Shown piece after piece: positions 14,220 to 20,800 of a DNA stretch of 22,835 nucleotides. The notes below the pieces were generated by a model. It was not told the origin of the DNA, made no database searches, and saw only the letters and a program-made list of their open reading frames with translations. Both the position numbers and the translations under genes were made by a program. Numbering within the stretch: position 1 is the stretch's first letter; the number at the start of each line of letters is the position of its first letter. The stretch is from the IMG/VR virus record IMGVR_UViG_3300044489_000257, positions 1 through 22,835 of that record; one strand, written 5' to 3'. Origin of the DNA: a virus.

Positions 14220-14669
14220 TCACACGAGGATCGTCACCTGCACGATCAGGCCGGTCGCCGGGGTGGCGCCCGCCTGGATCGCGGCCACGTTCAGGTCGAA
14301 CACGTCGCCGCTGTTGAACTTGATCGCCTTCTCGGCCGCCTCGTAGTCGGCGTGGTCGGTCTTGAGCCCGGCGACCTCGTCGTTGTTGTCGCCGTCCGCC
14401 TGCGCGAACGTCATGACCGCCGACTGGATCGTGGCCCCGCCCTTGCGGACGTTGCAGGTCAGGTTTCCGCCCGCGCCGTCGCCGCTCGCGGCCACCTTGA
14501 GGCGGCCTTCGATGCGCAGCACGCGCCCGGAGCACGGGGCCTTCCAGAAGCCGAAGGTCGCGACCGTCGGCGCCTGGACGGCGATGTCGAACGTCTTGAT
14601 CCGGGCGTCGTCCAGGGTGCCCTGGGCGGCGAGGTCGGACGGGGTGCCATTGCGCTTCGCGAGACTCAT
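14220..14669 (-). CDS. Small beta-sandwich virion protein (149 aa), possible head decoration
   Basis: ATG 14669 is chosen over upstream in-frame codons because AGGGGGAA lies six bases before it, overlapping the portal stop codon (coupled translation). The protein begins MSLAKRNGTPSDLAAQGTLD. It then shows VATFGFWKAPCSGRVLRIEG, a Gly-rich loop (AASGDGAGGN), LTCNVRKGGATIQSAVMTF, and ends in FNSGDVFDLNVAAIQAG and TGLIVQVTILV. This 'P.sGrv..v...l....g....t..v.k.g..i....' layout with a final 'sGDv..v.v' is typical of small phage beta-barrel head proteins of uncharacterised function. Location right after portal suggests a virion component; the exact role is unknown. Confidence 0.65.
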   Translation of the reverse strand: MSLAKRNGTPSDLAAQGTLDDARIKTFDIAVQAPTVATFGFWKAPCSGRVLRIEGRLKVAASGDGAGGNLTCNVRKGGATIQSAVMTFAQADGDNNDEVAGLKTDHADYEAAEKAIKFNSGDVFDLNVAAIQAGATPATGLIVQVTILV

Positions 14670-14675
14670 CGGAGG

Positions 14676-14683
14676 TTCCCCCT
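14676..14683 (-). promoter_or_regulatory. Shine-Dalgarno site overlapping the portal stop
   Basis: AGGGGGAA on the minus strand, six bases before ATG 14669, begins within the portal TGA. It decides the start of the following gene and implies coupling to portal translation. Confidence 0.7.
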
Positions 14684-16476
14684 CACAGGTTGATGGTGGC
14701 CGTCCACCGTGTATCACGGGCCGCGCTCGTGTGTGAAGCGGGCTCGGCCTTGATCAGCGACGTGTCGAACAGATCGGAGCCGCGCCCGGCCTTCCCGGCC
14801 CCGCCACGGCCCCGGCCAGACCGGGCGGGCTCGGCGGGCGCCTCGGCCGCGTCGGCGGCCTCCTGGCCGTCCTCCTGGCCCGGCTCGCCCTTGCCGCCGA
14901 GCAGCTTGGCGGCCGCTTCGTCGGCCTCGTCCGGCGGCACGGCGGCCGCGCCACCCGCGCCGTCGGCCCCCTCCGGCGGTGCGTCCTTGGCCTGCTTGAA
15001 CTGCAGCCAGGTCGAGTCGAGGATGACCTGCCCCTCGCCGTTGGGCAGCGGCTTGTCGCCCATCATGGCCCGCACCTCGTCGACGTAGTGCGTGGTCTTC
15101 ACGAGCGCCTGATTGCGCTCGCGCTCGGCCTGTTCGCTCTTCTCGTCGATGCCGGTGGGCACGAGCTCCATCTCCGGCCGCAGCGGGGCGACGATCCAGC
15201 GGTTGATCCACTTGAAGAGCGCGCGCACCCGGGGCCGCAGCCAGCGGGCGCGCGAGGCCTGGATTCTGTCGGTGGCGTTCTGCTGGCCGCCGATGCTGGC
15301 CGTCTGCCCGCTGTTCCCGTAGACGAAATTCATCTCCACGGGGTCGATGCCGCAGATCGCGCAGAGGATCTTGTTCAGGAAGTCGAGCCACTGCGAGAAC
15401 TCCATCTCGCGGTTGTTCGCTCCCAGGCCGAGCCACTGCGCCTTGCCACCCCAGGCGATTGGCACCTTGTGCGCGTTGCCCACCCCGGCGATCAGGGCGT
15501 GGAAGTACCGCTCGAAACGCCGCTGCTGTTCCTTCGGCGGCTCGGTCTCGAAGTGCAGGACGCCGCGCACGTTGGCGCCCTGCTTGAAGTAGGCTTTGTT
15601 GTAACCGTAGCCGTACAGCCAGGCGGCGAGCACGTCGATCAACTGCTCGAGCACGCTGTACCCGTAACCCGCGTTCTCGATGTCGGTCAGCGGGTGCATG
15701 ACGCCGAACATCATCTGCTGCCCGTTGAACGAGGCCACGACGTTGTCGTGCTTGTCGACCTGCACGTAGCGGGGGCTCGTCAGGTCGTTGTCGGGCAGGC
15801 GTGATCCGTCCTCGGGCGGCATGGCCAGCCGGATCGTGTGCGCCGGCCAGGGGTAGAAGCGGAACGGCTCGAAGCGGCCGCCGAGCTTCCACGCCGCCGT
15901 CGGCTCGATCTGCCAGCACATCGCGTCGAAGCGGAACGAATCCCAAAACGTCGAGCGCACCACGGACTCGAGATCGGGCCGGTTCACGAGCTCGGCCTCG
16001 TCCTCGTAGTAGCCGCAGTGCGTGACGAACTTCTGCATGCGCTCCATCTCCGCCCGCTCGGCCCTCGTCGGCGAGTAGCGGCGGTCCTTGCCCCGCATGC
16101 GCATCTCTTGCCCGGGCAGCGAGCGTTCCACCTGCGCGGTGCAGAACTCGGCCAGGCCGTCACACATCACGTTGCCGACGGCCGCAATGGGGGGCGTGCG
16201 AGCCATCCGGCGCAGCACGTCGAGGTCGATGCCGGTCGGGCGCTCGGCGTAGTCCCCGCCCCGGCTGGCGTTGTGCAGCGCGAGATCGGGATCGGTGACG
16301 ATGCCGGCCGGCCCCTTGCCCCGGATCTTCGCCTTCGGCTTGCGCTCCGCGCCCGGGTTGTCGCCGTCGTCCGTCAGCCCGCTACCGCCGCCGCTGGCGG
16401 CCTTGGCGATCCGCTCTTCCTCTCGCCGCTCGAGCATGTCGAAGGCGAGCTCGCCGAGCTTTTCGAGAATGTCCAT
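14683..16476 (-). CDS. Phage portal protein (597 aa)
   Basis: The portal dodecamer is the DNA channel at one capsid vertex. ATG 16476 overlaps the peptidase stop (TGATG) and has GGAG five bases upstream. Typical portal features are visible: an N-terminal helical region, AERPTGIDLDVLRRMARTPP with PIAAVGNVM (the early 'start region'), a wing with FRFDAMCWQIEP, and PLTDIENAGYGYSVLEQLID followed by GVLHFE. The stem/crown part includes NNREMEFSQWLDFLNKILCA, ICGIDPVEMNFV and SIGGQQNATDRIQ, the strongly conserved portal stretch. Residues from about 490 form a low-complexity Ala/Glu/Gly-rich extension ending SLIKAEPASHT, longer than many portals. It stands next to MuF as usual; the terminase must lie outside the window. 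Confidence 0.9.
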   Translation of the reverse strand: MDILEKLGELAFDMLERREEERIAKAASGGGSGLTDDGDNPGAERKPKAKIRGKGPAGIVTDPDLALHNASRGGDYAERPTGIDLDVLRRMARTPPIAAVGNVMCDGLAEFCTAQVERSLPGQEMRMRGKDRRYSPTRAERAEMERMQKFVTHCGYYEDEAELVNRPDLESVVRSTFWDSFRFDAMCWQIEPTAAWKLGGRFEPFRFYPWPAHTIRLAMPPEDGSRLPDNDLTSPRYVQVDKHDNVVASFNGQQMMFGVMHPLTDIENAGYGYSVLEQLIDVLAAWLYGYGYNKAYFKQGANVRGVLHFETEPPKEQQRRFERYFHALIAGVGNAHKVPIAWGGKAQWLGLGANNREMEFSQWLDFLNKILCAICGIDPVEMNFVYGNSGQTASIGGQQNATDRIQASRARWLRPRVRALFKWINRWIVAPLRPEMELVPTGIDEKSEQAERERNQALVKTTHYVDEVRAMMGDKPLPNGEGQVILDSTWLQFKQAKDAPPEGADGAGGAAAVPPDEADEAAAKLLGGKGEPGQEDGQEAADAAEAPAEPARSGRGRGGAGKAGRGSDLFDTSLIKAEPASHTSAARDTRWTATINL

Positions 16477-17852
16477 CACAGCTCCGCCGACCGGACGCGG
16501 GCGAGGAATGCTTCGGCCTTGGCCAGCACGTCACCGCCGTTGATCTTCCGGCCGCGATTCTGCGGGTCGGCCAGCCAGGCCCGCAACTCCCCGATGCTCA
16601 TGCGCCGGACGCTCTGCACGAAACCCCGCCCGGTGTAGTGGGCGCGGAAGACTGCCAGGGCCTCGTCACGCGAGCCGAACCCCAGCATGACCTTGTCCTC
16701 GTCGTAGCGGCGCGTGGCCGGGTCCTGCGTGTGCACGACGTAGGCGAAGGGCTCGAAGCGGCCGGGGCCGACGAAACAGTCCACCGCGTCGCCGTCGGCG
16801 CCCTCGGTGGCCACGAACTCGCCGTAGTGGACACGCATGCGCGTCTCCCACGGTGTTCCGTCCGGGCTCGTCCCCCGGCGCGTCGAGCCCGCCGCGTTCT
16901 CGACCCGGATCTTGAGGCCCTGGAAGTCCACCGTGCCCTGGTAGGGGAAGGTGGCCCGGTTGCGCGCGGGCGCCGGGCCGAGCGGGTGCGGCGGCCGGGC
17001 GAAGGCGGCGCGCACGAGCTGCGCCGGCCCGTCCCCCTTCGTGAGCGGTTCCGTCTTCGGGCGCGGCGCCCGGGCGGGCACGATGGCGAGCTGTCGGGTG
17101 TCGCCCGTCGGCCCCGTGTCGTGCCACCGCTCCATCAGCTCGGCATCGGTCAGGGTCATGGGCGCCTCCCCGGCCGGATCGGCCAGGACGATGCGGTCGC
17201 CCTGCTCGGCGATGGCCACGACGTAGTGCCCGGCGTCGTCGTTGGTCTGATCCCGGTCGCCCCAGGCCTGAATGTCGAGGATCGGGAAGATCCCCCGGCG
17301 GACCCAGGCCCGCACCATGCCCGCCGTGGCACCCTGGACGATGCGCGCCTCGAGGCCGCTCTCGGCGAGGCCCGCGCGCACGTTCTCCGGCGTCGTGCCG
17401 TCCCGGCGCGTCGAGCGCATCGTGCGAGCGAGGTCGGCCTGCTTGACGCCGATCCCGTGCATGGCCAGCAGCGTTTGCGCCGCCGCCGGCCCGCACAGGT
17501 GAGGCTCTTCCTGCCGGATGCCCGCGAACAAGGTGCCGCCGGTCTCCGCCTTGTGCAGGTCGACGCCGCCCCGATGGTGGTGCGTCACCGCGTGTCGGAT
17601 GCGGCGTGCAATCGGATCGGCCGGCGGGCGGTCGGGCAGCGGTGGCATTCCCTGCCGGATCTGACGGGTTGCTGGGTCGCGCACGGCCTTCTCGAAGCGG
17701 CCCCCCATCGAGCGGTAGATCGCGCTCTTCAAGCGCCAGTAGCGGTCGCCGCTGGCCTCGGTGAGCCCGTATTGCTCCACCACGCGGGCGTGCGCCGCCT
17801 GGGCCTTGTCCTCGTCGAGGAAGTGCGCGCCCTTGGCGAGCTGATCCGCCAC
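16476..17852 (-). CDS. C39/papain-like cysteine peptidase fused to inorganic-pyrophosphatase-like domain (458 aa)
   Basis: GTG 17852 is chosen because it falls one base after the stop of the upstream giant gene; the longer frame is out-of-frame Arg-rich sequence. No strong Shine-Dalgarno site is seen. Residues 1-60 are helical. Residues about 105-245 match a C39-type peptidase: EPHLCGPAAAQTLLAM (probable Cys120), DDAGHYVVAIAEQGD (probable His209) and IVLADPAGEAP (probable Asp225). Residues about 300-430 match the PPase-like domain described from phage polyvalent proteins: YQGTVDFQGLKIRVEN, GADGDAVDCFVGPG (Asp353/355/358), VVHTQDPATRRYDEDKVMLG. A final DVLAKAEAFLARVRS resembles a motif in the upstream giant. 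It could process virion proteins or act on host proteins; the PPase-like activity may be residual. Both uses are inference. Confidence 0.8.
   Translation of the reverse strand: MADQLAKGAHFLDEDKAQAAHARVVEQYGLTEASGDRYWRLKSAIYRSMGGRFEKAVRDPATRQIRQGMPPLPDRPPADPIARRIRHAVTHHHRGGVDLHKAETGGTLFAGIRQEEPHLCGPAAAQTLLAMHGIGVKQADLARTMRSTRRDGTTPENVRAGLAESGLEARIVQGATAGMVRAWVRRGIFPILDIQAWGDRDQTNDDAGHYVVAIAEQGDRIVLADPAGEAPMTLTDAELMERWHDTGPTGDTRQLAIVPARAPRPKTEPLTKGDGPAQLVRAAFARPPHPLGPAPARNRATFPYQGTVDFQGLKIRVENAAGSTRRGTSPDGTPWETRMRVHYGEFVATEGADGDAVDCFVGPGRFEPFAYVVHTQDPATRRYDEDKVMLGFGSRDEALAVFRAHYTGRGFVQSVRRMSIGELRAWLADPQNRGRKINGGDVLAKAEAFLARVRSAEL
16563..16955 (-). other. Inorganic-pyrophosphatase-like domain (residues ~300-430)
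   Basis: Acidic DGDxVD followed by a Phe-Val-Gly-Pro turn, and YDEDKVMLGF after a VVHTQDP strand, is the pattern I recall from the 'InPase' domain of phage and conjugative-element polyvalent proteins. Metal-binding Asp residues look retained. Confidence 0.7.
17118..17540 (-). other. C39-type cysteine peptidase domain (residues ~105-245)
   Basis: The Cys-Gly-Pro-Ala start, the Gly-His-Tyr-Val-Val strand and the Leu-Ala-Asp-Pro-Ala-Gly motif are in the order and spacing of C39/papain-fold peptidases, so the catalytic triad appears intact. Confidence 0.8.
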
Positions 17853-17853
17853 G

Positions 17854-20800
17854 TCACGCCCCGGCCAGCAGGCCCGACTCGACCGCGCGCGCCCGGGCGC
17901 GTTCGACGCGCGCCGGATCGGCCTTCTGCATCGGCTCGCCCTCACCGCTGGCCGACGCCCCGCCGAGATCCATGCCGAAGTGATAGCGCAGCACGGCCCG
18001 GGTGTTGTCGTTGCGGAACCGCTGCCACGCGCCCTCGCCCGGGCTCCACTTGAAGCCGTGGCGCTTGAGCTTGGCGATGGTGTCCGCGTCCGGCTTGCCC
18101 GGGTAGAAGAGCTTGATCCGGTTGTCCTCGGCCGAGTCCTCGACGCGCACGTCCCCGAAGGTGTGCTCGCTTGAGGCCGTGCTCGTTTCCTTCGCCACCT
18201 GGCCGACGCGCCCCTCGAGACGCTTGATCTCCGCCAGGTTGTTCTTGAGCGAGTAGTCGGGGAAACCGATGCGGCCGGCGAAGTCGGGCTCGAAGAGGGC
18301 GCGCGCGCCCCGCTCGCTCATGCCGAGCGCGACGAGCTTGGGCACCTTGTCCTCGACCGTGCCCTTGGCCCGCACGATGGCGTTGGCCGCCTTCATCGTC
18401 TCCTGCGTGCGCTTGAGCTTGTCGAGCTTCGCCACGAGCTGCGCGTGCGCGTCGTCCCGGTCGGACGAGATCGAGGGCGGGTCGATCTTGTTCCTGATGG
18501 CCCGCCGCGCGCCGTTCATCCACTCCACGAGCTCGTCGAGGCGCTTGCGCTCGACCTCGTTGGCCTTGTTGTTGCGCCGCGTGGGGAAGTTGGACGGCCC
18601 GGTGATCATCGGCGAGAGCGTGCGCGACTGCGCCGACAGGCGGGCGTGCAGCCGCTTGAGGTAGCCGTCCCGGTAGCGTTCCAGCTCTTCCTTGAGGATC
18701 GCCCGCTTCTCCGGCGTGGTCGCGTAGCGCGTCAGGTCGGCCGCGAGCTCGTTCATGTGCGAGACGAACCCGGCCTGCTCCTGCTCGGCGCGCTTGTCCG
18801 GCGTCCAGCTCGTGCCGGAGTGCGCGGCCTGGGCGAGGCGGCCGTCGACCATCGTGCGGCTGACCTGCACGCCGAGCGCGTGCGCGGCCGGCGCCTCCGG
18901 GGCCGGGGCGGGTGGCGGCACGCGGGGGGCCTCGCTCGGCGCCCTGGCCGCGCCGGCCGTCGAGGTGCCGAGCATGGCCCGGGTGCGCGCCTCGCGCTCG
19001 GCCGCCACGAGCTTCGCCTCGCGGGCCTTGGCCGCCTCCGGCGTGTCCGCCGCCGCCGTGACCTCGATCCGCTCGGCCATGGCCAGCGCCTCGGTGCGCG
19101 GCCCGTCGAAGGCGCCGACCCAGCGCCCGCTGGCGAGATCCTGCTGCAGGACCGAGTGCACGCCGTTGGGGTTGCCGATGACCATGACCCGGCCGCTCGG
19201 CGAGTCGTAGACCGGGCGGCCGCCCTCGTCGTGGCGCTTCGTCCACTTCGCCGGTGCGGCTCCGGGGTGGACCGGCTGCGCGCTGGCGGCCGCCGGCCCA
19301 GCCGCTGCCCGCTGCGCCTCCAGCTCGGCGATCACGGGCTCGATGCGGTCCATGTAGCCCACGCCCTTGCGGCCCATGTCGTGCTCGATCTCGGCCTTGC
19401 TCTTCGTCGGGGCCGCGATGTGGGCGTTGGCCGCCTGCGACACCCGCTCCGCATCGGCCGTCTTGGCCTGCGCGGCCGGGACCAGCGTGTCGAGGCTTCG
19501 GCCACCGCCGTTGACCACGTTGACCCGGATGCGGTGGTGCGCGTCCCCGGCGGCCGCGTGCGCGCTGTGCGCGTCCCGATGTTTCTCGGCCCCACTGGAG
19601 TCGCCCATCATCTCGAGCGCGTCGGCGCGATCCCGATGCCACGCCGCGCGGTCGGTGTGCTTGTCGCGCTGCGCGGCGGCGGTCGTCGAGGCCTGCTCGG
19701 CCGTCGAAGCGGCGGGCGCTGCGGGCGCTGGCGCTGGCGCTGCGCCCCACTTCGCCATGAAGTCGCGCGCGGCCTGCTCGGTGCGGAAGGTGTGCGGCTG
19801 ACCGCGCAGGCGGTAGCCGCCCCGGGCCTTGGCGTCCGCGTCCATCTCGGCCAGGCGCTCGGCCGGCACCTCGCCCACGGTGGGCGCCTGGTAGACCGTG
19901 GCGCCCGTGCTGCGCGTCGAGGCCGGTGTGACCTCGCCGAACCGGACGCCGCCGGACGGGGCCTCCGGGGCCGCAGGCGCGGGGGCGGCGGCGGGCGCCT
20001 GCGGGGGCGTGGCAGCGGCCGTACCGGCCTCGACGGCCCGCTCTCGCGCTCGCTCGGCCCGCTCCCCGCGCGTCGGCGTCGGGTCCACCGTGGCGCCCGT
20101 GATGGCCGCGCGCACGTTGTCGGTGGCCTCCGGGTGGTGCGAGCGGTAGATGATGGCCGCCTGGGCGGCCTTGTTCCGCAGCTTGCCCGCGATGGCCCCG
20201 GTGAAGGTGACGGTCTGATCGGGGTGCAGCGCGATGTCGCTCGGCTCCGCCCGGCTGGCCGAGCTCGACGCTTCGGCGCCCGACAGGGCCGCGAGGTTGT
20301 AGGCGGGCTTGCCGCCGTACACGGGTTTGCCGACCACGAGGTAGCGGCGCGGGCCACCGCCCAGGGTCACGACCGAGCCGACGTTCACCTCGGCCGGCGG
20401 CGACGCTGCGGGCGCAGCGGGCTTGTTCGCCGGAGCGGCCGGGGCCGACTCTCCGACCTTGATCGGCAGCTCTGGCACCTTGCCCGCGCGCTGCCGCTTG
20501 CCGTCTCGCTCCGCCTCGAGGAAGAGCGCGCGGTCCCAGTCCACCCGGGCGCTCACCCCGGGCGAGCTCGTGCCGTTCCAACCGTCGCCCCGGGATGTGC
20601 CGAAGCTGCGCCCCAAGTGCTCGACCCGGCGCTCGAACTCCAGGGCTTCCGGCGTCATGATCTGGTCGCGCTGGCGGAACGTGTTGTAGACGCTGTCGCC
20701 CTGCTCGCGGTACGCGGCCAGGAACTCGGGCCGGTAGACCTGAAACGGCACGTCCTGCGGGGTGACGTAGACGTTGCGGCCCCAGCCGTGGTCGGTGGTC

